This document shows, piece by piece, positions 46,979 to 55,691 of a DNA stretch of 64,000 nucleotides. Under the pieces are notes generated by a model that was given only the letters and a program-made list of their open reading frames with translations, was not told where the DNA came from and did no database searches. Position 1 is the stretch's first letter, and each line of letters starts with the position of its first letter. Location: the NCBI RefSeq assembly GCF_025263565.1, contig NZ_CP079865.1:3162001-3226000 (forward strand), read 5' to 3'. Position numbers and translations under genes: made by a program. Origin of the DNA: Mycobacterium sp. SMC-8 (GTDB lineage: Bacteria > Actinomycetota > Actinomycetes > Mycobacteriales > Mycobacteriaceae).

Positions 46979-47959
46979 TCACCCTTCCCGCAGCGCAGCC
47001 AGCAGCCGGCGGGCTGCGTGCACCCGGGCCTCGGCCGCGCCGGTCAGCCCGTCCAGCGCGCACTCAGGGTCTGCGGGCGGCCCCATGTGCCCGCAGCCCC
47101 GCGGACAGTCGTCGATCGCGTCGGCCAGATCGGAGAACGCCAGCACGACGTCGTCGGGCGCGATGTGGGCCAAACCGAACGACCGGATGCCCGGGGTGTC
47201 GATCACCCATCCGCCCGCCTTCAGCGGCAACGCCACCGACTGCGTCGAGGTGTGCCGGCCCTTGCCCACGTCGGTGACCGTGCCGATCGCCCGTTCCGCT
47301 TCGGGCACAAGGCGATTCACCAGCGTCGACTTACCGACCCCGGAATGGCCCAGCAGCGCGGTGACCTTGCCGGCCAGCAGGGCGCCGACCGCATCCAAAG
47401 GGTCGTCGCGCCCGGCGGTGGTGATGGTCAGATCGAGGTCGCGGAACTGTTCGGCGAACGGCGCTGCCGGTGCGAGGTCGGTCTTGGTCAGACACAGGAT
47501 CGGCGTCAGTCCGCCGGCGTACGCGGCGATCAGCGTGCGTTCGACCAAACCCGTGCGGGGCGGCGGATCGGCCAGCGCCACCACGATCAGCAGCTGATCG
47601 GCGTTGGCGACCACCACCCGCTCGGTCGGATCGGTGTCATCTGCGGTGCGCCGCAACACTGTTCGGCGTTCACCGCGACGCACGATGCGGGCCAGGGTGT
47701 CGGCGCGGCCTGACAGGTCGCCCACCACGTCGACATCGTCGCCGACCACGATCGGTGTGCGGCCCAGCTCGCGGGCCCGCATCGCCGTCACCCGGCGCGC
47801 AGGGTCGCCGTCGAGGACGCAGCCCCAGCGGCCCCGGTCGACGGTCACCACCATGGCCCGCTCGGCGTCGGCGTGTTCGGGGCGGGTCTTGGTGCGCGGG
47901 CGAGTGCCGCGTCCGGGTCGGATCCGGACATCGGACTCGTCGTATTCGCGCTTGCTCAA
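46979..47959 (-). CDS. rsgA: Ribosome small-subunit-dependent GTPase RsgA
   Basis: Late 30S assembly factor. The 326-residue protein has an OB domain (about 35-105), and the circularly permuted GTPase order: TKTD near 159 before the P-loop GHSGVGKST near 208 and DTPGIR near 254, then zinc-binding CPRGCGHMGPPADPEC near 283. TTG at 47959 starts 7 nt from the aroA stop, so aroA-rsgA are co-transcribed, as in Rv3227-Rv3228. Confidence 0.93.
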   Translation of the reverse strand: MSKREYDESDVRIRPGRGTRPRTKTRPEHADAERAMVVTVDRGRWGCVLDGDPARRVTAMRARELGRTPIVVGDDVDVVGDLSGRADTLARIVRRGERRTVLRRTADDTDPTERVVVANADQLLIVVALADPPPRTGLVERTLIAAYAGGLTPILCLTKTDLAPAAPFAEQFRDLDLTITTAGRDDPLDAVGALLAGKVTALLGHSGVGKSTLVNRLVPEAERAIGTVTDVGKGRHTSTQSVALPLKAGGWVIDTPGIRSFGLAHIAPDDVVLAFSDLADAIDDCPRGCGHMGPPADPECALDGLTGAAEARVHAARRLLAALREG

Positions 47960-47965
47960 AGGCTT

Positions 47966-49288
47966 TTATTTCCTCCGCGCGTGCGCGGCGCCGGTCTGAA
48001 GGTCGGTCTGACCGGCCAGCATGTCGGCCCACAGCTGCGGAAAGTCCGGCAGCGTCTTGGCGGTGGTGCCGATGTCCTCGACCTCGATGCCCGGCACCCG
48101 CAGGCCCACGATCGCTCCGGCGGTCGCCATCCGATGGTCGGCATAGGACCGCCACACGCCGCCGTGCATCTGCCGGGCGGTGATCACGAGGCCGTCCTCG
48201 GTCTCCTCACATTGCCCGCCGACGCGGTTCAGCTCGGCGCTCAGCGCTGCCAATCGGTCGGTTTCGTGCCCGCGCAGATGCGCGATGCCGCGCAGCCGTG
48301 ACACCGAGCCGGGGGTGGCCAGCGCCGCCATCGCCGCAACCGACGGGGCGAGCTCACCGACGTCGCGCAGGTCGACGTCGATGCCGTCATAAGCCGTCGC
48401 GCCCTGCACCTCCAGGTAGGAATCACCTTGCCGCACATGGGCTCCCAGGCCGGTAAGCAGCGACAGGATGGTATCGGCGGGCTGTGTGCTGGCCGTCGGC
48501 CAGCCCATGATCCGCACTGTGCCCCCGCTGATCACGGCGGCAGCCAGGAAGGGGACCGCGTTGGACAGGTCGGGTTCGACGACCCAGTGCCGGGCCGCGA
48601 TCGGGCCCGGCGCCACCTGCCAGCGGTCGGTGGCGCTGTCGTCGACCTCGACGCCGGCGTCGCGCAGCATCGCCACCGTCATCGCGATGTGCGGAGCGGA
48701 CGGCACCGCGCCGCCGGTGTGCACGACGGTCAGACCCTCGGTGAACGCGGCGCCGGACAACAGCAGCCCCGACACGAACTGCGACGATCCCGACGCGTCG
48801 ATCTCGACTGTGCCGCCGCGTACCGATCCCTGGCCGCGCACCGTGAACGGCAGACCGTCACCGTCGACGGACACCCCCAGCCCGCGCAACCCGTCCAGCA
48901 ACGGGGCGATCGGGCGCGAGCGGGCCTGCTCGTCGCCGTCGAACGTGACGTCCTCGGTGGTCAGCGCCGCGACCGGCGGGACGAACCGCAGCACCGTCCC
49001 GGCCAGACCGCAGTCGATGCGTGCCTCGGCCTCGGGAGCCAACGCCCCGCCGAGGGTCAGCTCGGTGGCGTCGCTGTCGTCGGACTCAACGGACACCCCG
49101 AGCCCCTGCAGGGCCGCGATCATCAGGTCGGTGTCCCGGCTGCGTAGCGCTCCGCTGACCGTCGACACCCCCTGGGGCACCGCCAGCGCGGCCAGCACCA
49201 GCGCCCGGTTGGTCTGTGATTTCGAGCCCGGCACGGTGACGGTCGCATGGATGGGCGTAGCTGTCGACGGTGCCGGCCAGGTAGTCAC
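47966..49288 (-). CDS. aroA: 3-phosphoshikimate 1-carboxyvinyltransferase (EPSP synthase)
   Basis: Sixth shikimate-pathway step: joins PEP to shikimate 3-phosphate. The 440-residue protein has [16 protein letters not shown] near 20, [16 protein letters not shown] near 94, [14 protein letters not shown] near 166 and [16 protein letters not shown] near 380, all class I EPSPS hallmarks. The GTG at 49288 gives the expected length; the frame remains open to 49486 over the divergent SRAP gene. Divergent from SRAP with 94 nt between starts. Confidence 0.94.
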   Translation of the reverse strand: MTTWPAPSTATPIHATVTVPGSKSQTNRALVLAALAVPQGVSTVSGALRSRDTDLMIAALQGLGVSVESDDSDATELTLGGALAPEAEARIDCGLAGTVLRFVPPVAALTTEDVTFDGDEQARSRPIAPLLDGLRGLGVSVDGDGLPFTVRGQGSVRGGTVEIDASGSSQFVSGLLLSGAAFTEGLTVVHTGGAVPSAPHIAMTVAMLRDAGVEVDDSATDRWQVAPGPIAARHWVVEPDLSNAVPFLAAAVISGGTVRIMGWPTASTQPADTILSLLTGLGAHVRQGDSYLEVQGATAYDGIDVDLRDVGELAPSVAAMAALATPGSVSRLRGIAHLRGHETDRLAALSAELNRVGGQCEETEDGLVITARQMHGGVWRSYADHRMATAGAIVGLRVPGIEVEDIGTTAKTLPDFPQLWADMLAGQTDLQTGAAHARRK

Positions 49289-49382
49289 GGGTTCATTGTT
49301 CCCTGTCGCGGACCCGGGGCGTGAAAGCACCCTGGACGTCGCCCGTCGCGCCGGATTCTCCGGGTCTGGAACCATGGAGACC

Positions 49383-50138
49383 ATGTGCGGACGATTCGCG
49401 GTGACGACCGATCCGGCGCTGCTGGCCGAGAAGATCAAGGCCATCGACGAGGCGACGGCAGAGCGCAAGGACGCGCCGGGCCCCAACTACAACGTGGCGC
49501 CGACGACCACGGTCGCGACCGTCGTCAAACGCCACACCGACCCCGACGACGAGGCGACCCGGCGGGTGCGGCTGATGCGCTGGGGCCTGGTGCCGCCGTG
49601 GGCGAAGGCCACCGACGACGGCGGCCCGGACACCAAGAGCGGACCCCTGCTGATCAACGCCCGCTCCGACAAGGTGACCTCCTCGCCGGCGTTCCGCAGC
49701 TCGGCCAAGGCCAAGCGGTGCCTGGTGCCGATGGACGGCTGGTACGAATGGCGCGGCGACAAGGGCGCCAAGACACCGTTTTTCATGTACGCCGGCGACG
49801 GTGAACCGCTGTTCATGGCGGGGTTGTGGTCGACGTGGCGCCCCAAGGACGCCGGCAAGGACACCAAACCTTTGCTGAGCTGCACGATCATCACCACCGA
49901 CGCCGCCGGGCCGCTGGCCGACATCCATGACCGGATGCCGCTGACCGTCAGCGAGCGCGATTGGGACCGCTGGCTGGACCCGGACGCCCCGATAGACGAG
50001 GGCCTGCTGCGCGGCCACGGCGACCTCGACCGTATCGAGATCCGTGAGGTGTCGAAGCTGGTGAACAGCGTGCGCAACAACGGCCCGGAACTCATCGAGC
50101 CGGTCGAGCCGCAGGCCGAGCAGGGCACGCTGCTTTGA
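49383..50138 (+). CDS. SOS response-associated peptidase (SRAP/YedK/HMCES family, Rv3226c-like)
   Basis: Shields abasic sites in single-stranded DNA by a thiazolidine crosslink to Cys2. The 251-residue protein starts MCGRF; the ATG at 49383 is chosen because Cys must be at position 2 after methionine removal, and the in-frame ATG at 49374 would bury it. Also visible: NYNVAPTT near 36, INARSDKV near 90, MDGWYEWRG near 117 (catalytic Glu) and DIHDRMPL near 182 (catalytic His). Its stop overlaps the next start. Confidence 0.93.
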   Translation: MCGRFAVTTDPALLAEKIKAIDEATAERKDAPGPNYNVAPTTTVATVVKRHTDPDDEATRRVRLMRWGLVPPWAKATDDGGPDTKSGPLLINARSDKVTSSPAFRSSAKAKRCLVPMDGWYEWRGDKGAKTPFFMYAGDGEPLFMAGLWSTWRPKDAGKDTKPLLSCTIITTDAAGPLADIHDRMPLTVSERDWDRWLDPDAPIDEGLLRGHGDLDRIEIREVSKLVNSVRNNGPELIEPVEPQAEQGTLL

Positions 50139-51652
50139 GCCACCCGCTGCACGCCTCCGGCGTGGTCGACACGCTGGCCGCCGATCTGCGGGCCGCCGAG
50201 TACACCACCGACGGGGTGGCCGAACTGCTCGGAGCCGACGCCTCGGCGGCGTTCAGCCGCGGACTGTGGTGGTCGGCGCTGCGCGCGACCGACCGCGCCG
50301 AACCGGGCGACCGTCCGCTGGCCACGTTGGTCCGGCTGTTCCTGCTGGGCACCGCCGAGTCCAGGGACCGGGTCGGGCAGGCGCTGCCCGGCGCGGGCGT
50401 CGACGCGCTCATCGACAACGGCGTCGTCGAACCCGCCGGCCCGGACACGGTGCGCGCCGTGCTCGACATCCGGCCGCACAGCGACGGCGCGCGCGACTTC
50501 CTGGTGGTCTCCGACCAGGATTCCGCGCTGCGGTCGGGTCCTGTCCGTCACGACCACGTCCTGGGCATCGGCGGGGCGTCGGTGTCGCTGGCCCACGCCG
50601 TCGTGCGCTCTCCGGTACGTCGCGCGCTGGATCTGGGCACCGGATGCGGGATCCAGGCGCTGCACCTCGACGCGCACTGCGAAGACATCGTCGCCACCGA
50701 CACCAACCCGCGGGCGCTGGCGCTCGCGGCGGCCACCGCACGCCTCAACGGCATGTCCTGGGATCTGCGGTGCGGCAGCATGTTCGAGCCGGTGGCCGGT
50801 GAACGTTTCGACCTGATCGTGTCCAACCCGCCGTTCGTGGTCGGCGCCGGAACGCTCGACTACATCTACCGCGACTCGGGGATGGCCGGAGATGCGCTGT
50901 GCCAGAACCTCATCGAGCAGGTCGCTGACCATCTGGAGCCTGGCGGCACCGCCCAGATCATGGCGAACTGGATCGTGCGCCGCGGCCAGGAGGAGGGAGC
51001 CTGGCGCGACCGCGTGGGTTCCTGGCTGGCCGGGACCGGGTTGCACGCCTGGGTGGTGCAGCGCGAGTTCGCGGATCCCCTCAGCTACGTCTCGCTGTGG
51101 ACGTCGGATGCCGGTGAGCCGCCCGAGGACGCGGCGCGCCGGGGCGGGCAGTGGCTGGACTGGTTCGACGCCGAGGGCGTCGCCGGGGTCGGCATGGGCA
51201 TGATCACCCTCCGCGCTCCCCGCGTCGGCGAAACCCGAAGTCCCGACCAGGTTTTCGAAGAGATCACCGGCGCCGACGAGGCGCTGACGGGCCCCGAGGT
51301 CGAGGCGTTCCTGGCCCGCCGCGAGTACCTGCACGACACCGGTGACGAGCAACTGCTCGCCGCCCGGCTGTCCACCGCGCCGGTGTTCCTTGAAGAGCAG
51401 TCCCTGCCCGGGCCCGACGGCTGGCAGGTGGTCGGCGCCGCGGTACGCCGCCCGGGCGGTCCGGGCGCGGTGATCGGCGTCGACGAGGTTTCGCGCGCGC
51501 TGTTCGCCGGCTGCCGCGGCGAGGTCCCGCTGGGCACGCTGATCGATCTGCTGGCCCGTTTTCACGGCGTGGACGCCGACGCGCTGGCCACAGCGGCACT
51601 GCCGGTGGTCCACGAGGCGATCGGACGCGGCATCCTCTATCAGGCGCAGTGA
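50135..51652 (+). CDS. N5-glutamine methyltransferase-like protein
   Basis: The 505-residue protein has an N-terminal region of unknown role (about 1-145), a Rossmann SAM domain with LDLGTGCGIQALHL near 166 and the catalytic motif SNPPFV near 229 as in HemK/PrmC or RlmG-type enzymes, and a C-terminal domain (about 340-505) of unknown role. The Asn-Pro-Pro motif points to methylation of an amide or exocyclic amine; the substrate is unknown. TTG at 50135 overlaps the SRAP stop. Confidence 0.86.
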   Translation: MSHPLHASGVVDTLAADLRAAEYTTDGVAELLGADASAAFSRGLWWSALRATDRAEPGDRPLATLVRLFLLGTAESRDRVGQALPGAGVDALIDNGVVEPAGPDTVRAVLDIRPHSDGARDFLVVSDQDSALRSGPVRHDHVLGIGGASVSLAHAVVRSPVRRALDLGTGCGIQALHLDAHCEDIVATDTNPRALALAAATARLNGMSWDLRCGSMFEPVAGERFDLIVSNPPFVVGAGTLDYIYRDSGMAGDALCQNLIEQVADHLEPGGTAQIMANWIVRRGQEEGAWRDRVGSWLAGTGLHAWVVQREFADPLSYVSLWTSDAGEPPEDAARRGGQWLDWFDAEGVAGVGMGMITLRAPRVGETRSPDQVFEEITGADEALTGPEVEAFLARREYLHDTGDEQLLAARLSTAPVFLEEQSLPGPDGWQVVGAAVRRPGGPGAVIGVDEVSRALFAGCRGEVPLGTLIDLLARFHGVDADALATAALPVVHEAIGRGILYQAQ

Positions 51653-51656
51653 GAAC

Positions 51657-52436
51657 TCACGCACGCACCGTCGCGGTGACCACCACATAGGGGGCTTCGA
51701 AGGCCACCGCGCCGGACGCCTCGACGTGCCGCTGCAAGGTGTTCTCGAACTCCGTCGCCAGCCTGTCCTGCTGGGCGGGGTCGGCGCGGCGGAAGGTCTC
51801 CACGTGCACCGGAGACTCCGCGCGCAGGAAGTGCATTGCCGCGTCCAGCGACTCGAACTCCCACCGGTGCCGGCCGCGCAGAATGTCGATGTCATCGAAA
51901 TGCGGCGCCAGTCGGGCGGTCAACAGGTCGGTGTCGCCCCATTGATCGGGGGAGAAGCCGGACGACGCCGGCGGGCCCAGCACCGCGACGACGGGGTCGA
52001 AGAACGGATTGCTGGTGGCGCGCACCCACGCCGAAAAGGCAAGAACGCCCCTGGGTTTGAGAAGGCGGATGATCTCGGTGACCTGCGCGGCGGGGTCGAC
52101 GAAGATGATGCCCATGTTCGACACCGCCGCGTCGAACGCCCCGGCCGGCAGCCCCGTGTCGGACGCGTCGCCGGTGCGCCAGGTGACCGATTCGGCGCCG
52201 TCGCGTCGCCCGGCGATGGTCAGCAGTTCCGGGGTGTAGTCGACACCGGTGACCTGTGCACCGCGGGCGGCCGCAGCCAGCGCGGCACTGCCGGTGCCGC
52301 AGGCGAGGTCGACCACCGCGCAGTCGCGCAGGGAACGGCGTCGGTGCGCTGCGTCGACGACCTGCTCGGCGATCGAGGCTATGCGGTCACCCACCGCGTC
52401 GTAGCGTCCGGCGGACCAGATTGTCGAGGAGACCAT
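51657..52436 (-). CDS. Class I SAM-dependent methyltransferase
   Basis: UbiE/Methyltransf_11-type enzyme of 259 residues: VVDLACGTGSAALAAAARGAQ near 42 binds SAM, then VTGVDYTPELLTIA and FDAAVSNMGIIFVDP near 104 and LLKPRGVLAFSAW near 128. Substrate unknown; the small-molecule type is likely. ATG at 52436. It is convergent with the preceding methyltransferase with 4 nt between stops. Palindrome A3 lies upstream of its start. Confidence 0.85.
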   Translation of the reverse strand: MVSSTIWSAGRYDAVGDRIASIAEQVVDAAHRRRSLRDCAVVDLACGTGSAALAAAARGAQVTGVDYTPELLTIAGRRDGAESVTWRTGDASDTGLPAGAFDAAVSNMGIIFVDPAAQVTEIIRLLKPRGVLAFSAWVRATSNPFFDPVVAVLGPPASSGFSPDQWGDTDLLTARLAPHFDDIDILRGRHRWEFESLDAAMHFLRAESPVHVETFRRADPAQQDRLATEFENTLQRHVEASGAVAFEAPYVVVTATVRA

Positions 52437-52485
52437 GGGGTCAGCCTGCCACGGCCTCGGCTGGCGCGGTGTGTGCCGTGCGCTC

Positions 52486-52548
52486 TCGCGAAAGTGCCTT
52501 CACGGTAGTGATCAGGCGCGCGGCGCTACCGTGGTGGCGCTCTCGCGA
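52486..52548. repeat. Palindromic repeat family A, copy 3 (solo)
   Basis: Left arm 52486-52508 and right arm 52526-52548, 23 nt, inverted with three mismatches and a 17-nt spacer, match the arms of copies 1 and 2. The flank 52471-52485 matches 14 of 15 bases of the flank of copy 1. It lies between the methyltransferase start and the SDR stop, 3 nt past that stop. Confidence 0.83.
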
Positions 52549-52551
52549 ACG

Positions 52552-53397
52552 CTACGGGCCCGTGTAGCCCGGCGGGTTGGCCGACTCGACCCAGAAATCC
52601 ACGCCGAGATCGGATCCCGGCACGCAGTCGTACACCGACAGGTCGGTGACCCCGGACTCCAGCAGCACGTCCTCGCACAACAAGGTGTTGCCGGTGTAGC
52701 TCGACGGCTTGGTCAGGATCACGTACGCCGCGTCCGAATACACCTCGGGCTTGCGTGCACGCGCCATCGACTCGTCTCCGCCGAGGAGATTCTGCACAGC
52801 CGCGGTGGCCACCATCGTGCGCGGCCACAACGTGTTCGACGCGATGCCCGCCTCCCGCATCTCCTCGGCGATTCCCAACGCGCACAAGGTCATCCCGAAC
52901 TTCGCCATCATGTACGGCGTGGGCTTGAGCCATTTCGGCTCGAGGAGAACCGGCGGGGACAGCGTCAGGATGTGCGGGTTGTCGCGGCCCTTCATGTGCG
53001 GGATGCAGGCCTGCGACACCGCGTAGGTGCCGCGCACCTGGATGCCGTTCATCAGATCGAAGCGTTTGAGCGGGACTTCCTCGATGGAGCCCAGGTTGAT
53101 CGCCGAGGCGTTGTTGACGCAGATATCGATGCCGCCGAACTGCTCGACGGTCTCGGCCACCGCGGCTGCCACCGAATCCCCGTCGCGCACATCTCCGACG
53201 ATCGGCAACGCCTGCCCGCCGACCTCCTCGATCTCCTTGGCCGCGGTGTAGACCGTGCCGGGCAGCTTCGGATGCGGCTCGGCGGTCTTGGCGACCAGCG
53301 CGATGTTGGCGCCGTCGGCGGCCACCCGTTTGGCGATTGCCAGACCGATGCCGCGGCTGGCGCCCGAAATGAACATGGTTTTGCCGGCTAGAGACAT
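52552..53397 (-). CDS. Short-chain dehydrogenase/reductase (HSDL2-like, Rv3224-like)
   Basis: NAD(P)-dependent oxidoreductase of 281 residues. Cofactor motif SGASRGIGLAIA at 11-22, NNAS near 95, and Y-x-x-x-K in PYMMAKFGM near 162; the catalytic serine position reads LTLSPP. Such proteins resemble hydroxysteroid dehydrogenase-like protein 2 and are linked to lipid metabolism; the substrate is unknown. ATG at 53397. It is followed 3 nt later by palindrome A3. ybaK is 9 nt upstream, same strand. Confidence 0.87.
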   Translation of the reverse strand: MSLAGKTMFISGASRGIGLAIAKRVAADGANIALVAKTAEPHPKLPGTVYTAAKEIEEVGGQALPIVGDVRDGDSVAAAVAETVEQFGGIDICVNNASAINLGSIEEVPLKRFDLMNGIQVRGTYAVSQACIPHMKGRDNPHILTLSPPVLLEPKWLKPTPYMMAKFGMTLCALGIAEEMREAGIASNTLWPRTMVATAAVQNLLGGDESMARARKPEVYSDAAYVILTKPSSYTGNTLLCEDVLLESGVTDLSVYDCVPGSDLGVDFWVESANPPGYTGP

Positions 53398-53406
53398 GGG
53401 CCCACC

Positions 53407-53904
53407 CTAGAGCGCACAGATGTCGGCGGTGACGGCATTGGTCAGGCGCACCAGATCGTGCGGATCCAGCGAGATGTCCCACCCCCGTTTCCCGGCGCTG
53501 CACAGCACCCTGTCCCAGTGCAGTGCCGACGAATCGACCACGGTGGGCAGCGCCCGACGCTGGCCGATGGGGGAGATGCCGCCCACCACGTAGCCGGATG
53601 AGCGCTGGGCGTCGGCCGGGTCGGCCATCGTCGCCTTCGCCGCGCCGAGCGCGGCGGCGGCCGCCTTCAGCGACAGCTTCGACGGCACCGGCAGCACCGC
53701 GACACCCAGCCCTTTCGGCAGCGCCACGACCAGCGTCTTGAGGATCTGCGAGGGGTCGATACCGCCGGCCTGCGCGAGTTCGGCCACCGCCTCCTCACCG
53801 AACGAGTCGTTGCGGGAATCGTGCCGGTACTGAAGAACGTCGTGGGGAATACCCGCAGCCACGAGGGCCGCGATCGCCGGTGTCGCTGCACGTGCCACCG
53901 GCAC
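53407..53904 (-). CDS. ybaK: Cys-tRNA(Pro)/Cys-tRNA(Cys) deacylase YbaK
   Basis: Editing factor that hydrolyses mischarged aminoacyl-tRNA. The 165-residue YbaK/EbsC-type protein shows [26 protein letters not shown] near 35, the conserved lysine in [20 protein letters not shown] near 103 and [19 protein letters not shown] near 138. GTG start at 53904. It is read through to the SDR gene. In M. tuberculosis this gene is broken (Rv3224A/B as I recall); here it is intact. Confidence 0.9.
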   Translation of the reverse strand: MPVARAATPAIAALVAAGIPHDVLQYRHDSRNDSFGEEAVAELAQAGGIDPSQILKTLVVALPKGLGVAVLPVPSKLSLKAAAAALGAAKATMADPADAQRSSGYVVGGISPIGQRRALPTVVDSSALHWDRVLCSAGKRGWDISLDPHDLVRLTNAVTADICAL

Positions 53905-53919
53905 AGCGTAGGGCGGGGC

Positions 53920-53950
53920 GGGAACAAGCGCCCCGGTGGCCGGTGTTGTT
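53920..53950 (+). promoter_or_regulatory. SigH-type autoregulatory promoter of sigH
   Basis: GGGAACA at 53920-53926 and TGTTGTT at 53944-53950 match the SigH consensus (GGAA-type -35, GTT-type -10), with about 18 nt between. It implies that sigH controls itself, as reported in other mycobacteria. The transcript would carry a leader of about 75 nt to the ATG at 54031 or 170 nt to the ATG at 54127. Confidence 0.5.
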
Positions 53951-54126
53951 CACGACAGCTCTGGACGGGCGTCAGCCCCGGTCAGCGGCTGTCGTCGGAG
54001 TCAACCTTTAGGATCGGCAGAAGGGGATTGATGGTGGCATTGTTGGCCATGGAGGCCCCATCGGGTTCGGTGCATTTACTGGACGTGATCGGCGGCGCCG
54101 CTACAGAAGGGACGGTGTTCCCCAGG

Positions 54127-54789
54127 ATGACTGACACCAGCGGGTCGGCCGCGGAGGCGACCCTCGACGTTGACACCCAGGTCCGGGAGGAGACCGACGC
54201 CGAGCTGACCGCGCGATTCGAGCGCGACGCGATCCCGCTGCTCGACCAGCTCTACGGCGGCGCGTTGCGGATGACGCGCAATCCCGCCGATGCCGAGGAT
54301 CTGCTGCAGGAGACGATGGTCAAGGCCTACTCCGGGTTCCGCTCATTCCGTGAGGGCACCAACCTCAAGGCGTGGCTGTACCGGATCCTGACCAACACCT
54401 ACATCAACAGCTACCGCAAGAAACAGCGCCAGCCGGCGGAGTATCCGACCGAGGAGATCACCGACTGGCAGCTGGCGGCCAACGCCGAGCACTCCTCGAC
54501 GGGGTTGCGGTCAGCGGAGGTGGAAGCGCTCGAGACGCTGCCCGACAACGAGATCAAGGAAGCTCTGCAGGCTCTGCCCGAGGAGTTCAGGATGGCGGTG
54601 TACTACGCCGACGTCGAAGGCTTCCCGTACAAGGAGATCGCCGAGATCATGGACACGCCGATCGGAACGGTGATGTCGAGGCTGCACCGCGGCCGACGTC
54701 AACTGCGTGAACTGCTCGCCGGCGTGGCCCGCGACCGCGGCTTCATCCGGGGTGAGCGCTCCGGTACGCCGGAGGAGGTGACCTCGTGA
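54127..54789 (+). CDS. sigH: RNA polymerase sigma factor SigH (ECF, oxidative/heat stress)
   Basis: Directs thioredoxin, clp and dnaK-type stress genes. The 220-residue ECF sigma factor has region 2 ([31 protein letters not shown] near 38) with [20 protein letters not shown], and region 4 (about 150-205) with [24 protein letters not shown]. The ATG at 54127 fits the known start. An in-frame ATG at 54031 with AAGGGG upstream would give a 252-residue isoform. The stop overlaps rshA. An anti-sigma factor follows. Confidence 0.94.
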   Translation: MTDTSGSAAEATLDVDTQVREETDAELTARFERDAIPLLDQLYGGALRMTRNPADAEDLLQETMVKAYSGFRSFREGTNLKAWLYRILTNTYINSYRKKQRQPAEYPTEEITDWQLAANAEHSSTGLRSAEVEALETLPDNEIKEALQALPEEFRMAVYYADVEGFPYKEIAEIMDTPIGTVMSRLHRGRRQLRELLAGVARDRGFIRGERSGTPEEVTS

Positions 54790-55094
54790 GCGACGCTGAG
54801 AACACCCAGGAGCGCTGGAAGCCACCGATCGGCCCGGTCGACCCGGAGCATCCGGAATGCGCCGCGGTGATCGCCGAAGTCTGGACGCTGCTCGACGGGG
54901 AGTGCACGGTCGAAACGCGAGACAAGCTCCGCCAGCACCTCGAAGAATGCCCGGCGTGCCTGCGCCATTACGGCATCGAGGAGAAGATCAAGAAGCTGAT
55001 CGCCGTCAAGTGCGGCGGTGAGCGGGCCCCGGAGGGTTTGCGGGAACGCCTGCGAATCCAGATCAGTCAGACCACGATCATCCGTCGCGGCTAG
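54786..55094 (+). CDS. rshA: Anti-sigma factor RshA (zinc-binding, redox-sensitive)
   Basis: Binds SigH under reducing conditions and releases it on oxidation. The 102-residue ZAS-family protein has the zinc motif H51-x-x-x-C55-x-x-C58 (HLEECPAC) with upstream C25/C40, and [12 protein letters not shown] near 67. GTG at 54786 overlaps the sigH stop, so the pair is stoichiometrically coupled. Same arrangement as Rv3223c-Rv3221A. Confidence 0.93.
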   Translation: MSDAENTQERWKPPIGPVDPEHPECAAVIAEVWTLLDGECTVETRDKLRQHLEECPACLRHYGIEEKIKKLIAVKCGGERAPEGLRERLRIQISQTTIIRRG

Positions 55095-55099
55095 ACCTG

Positions 55100-55157
55100 C
55101 CGCGGACACAAATCCGCCCGGCCTCTTCACGAGTGCCGGGCGGTTGTGTTTCCGCGG
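55100..55157. terminator. Bidirectional terminator between rshA and bL37
   Basis: Arms of 23 nt, 55100-55122 and 55135-55157, pair with a few mismatches in the middle: CCGCGGA and CCGCCCGGC on the left match their complements on the right; the loop is 12 nt. It lies between the convergent rshA and bL37 stops, 5 nt and 3 nt from them. Confidence 0.75.
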
Positions 55158-55160
55158 AAG

Positions 55161-55256
55161 TCAGCGGCCTACGGACTTCGAGCCTGCGTTGGGGCGCTTG
55201 CCGTGGTTGGCCTTCGAGTGCTTGCGGTCGCGCTTCTTTCGGCCACGCTTGGCCAT
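55161..55256 (-). CDS. 50S ribosomal protein bL37 (31 residues)
   Basis: Tiny very basic ribosomal protein: starts MAKRGRKKRDRKHSKANHGK and ends RPNAGSKSVGR. It matches the mycobacterial 50S protein bL37 as known from cryo-EM structures of the M. smegmatis ribosome. ATG at 55256, with GGAGGTACACC upstream, and TGA at 55161-55163. Short for the usual gene cut-offs, so easily missed. Convergent with rshA, divergent from the biotinyl protein gene. Confidence 0.9.
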   Translation of the reverse strand: MAKRGRKKRDRKHSKANHGKRPNAGSKSVGR

Positions 55257-55428
55257 GGTGTACCTCCAGGTGGTTATCGGGTGTCACGCCGCGCAGCGGT
55301 GTGCGTTGACCCTATTGTCGCATGCTTTGCCGACACCAATTTCGCCGCGGGCTGTGACCGGCGACATGGGTCGCAGCGGTGTGGTTCGATAGACCGGTCA
55401 AGCACCAGTGGAAATGAGTGGGGTGAAG

Positions 55429-55644
55429 ATGGCCGAGGATGTTCGCGCGGAAATCGTGGCCAGCGTGCTGGAGGTCGTGGTTCACGAAGGCGATCAGATC
55501 GGCGAAGGCGACACCCTGGTGCTGCTCGAGTCGATGAAAATGGAGATCCCGGTGCTCGCCGAGGTCGCCGGCACCGTCAGCAAGGTCAGCGTGTCCGTCG
55601 GCGACGTCATCCAGGCCGGTGACCTCATCGCCGTCATCAGCTAG
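55429..55644 (+). CDS. Biotinylated carrier protein TB7.3 (biotinyl domain)
   Basis: A 71-residue free-standing biotinyl domain of the Rv3221c/TB7.3 type. The lysine in ESMKMEIPVLAEVAGTV (about K38, motif MKM) is the biotinylation site; the protein otherwise has the typical hammerhead VLEVVVHEGDQIGEGDTLVLLE. It should carry CO2 for an acyl-CoA carboxylase; the partner is unknown. ATG at 55429; frame is open upstream to 55408. Confidence 0.92.
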   Translation: MAEDVRAEIVASVLEVVVHEGDQIGEGDTLVLLESMKMEIPVLAEVAGTVSKVSVSVGDVIQAGDLIAVIS

Positions 55645-55691
55645 CGCCCTGACGAGGACGGATCTTCTGCACCGCACAACCGTCGTAAGCC

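Noticed and set aside
49374..49382. SRAP start at ATG 49374
   Set aside because: Cys must be residue 2 for the activity of this family, which requires the ATG at 49383.
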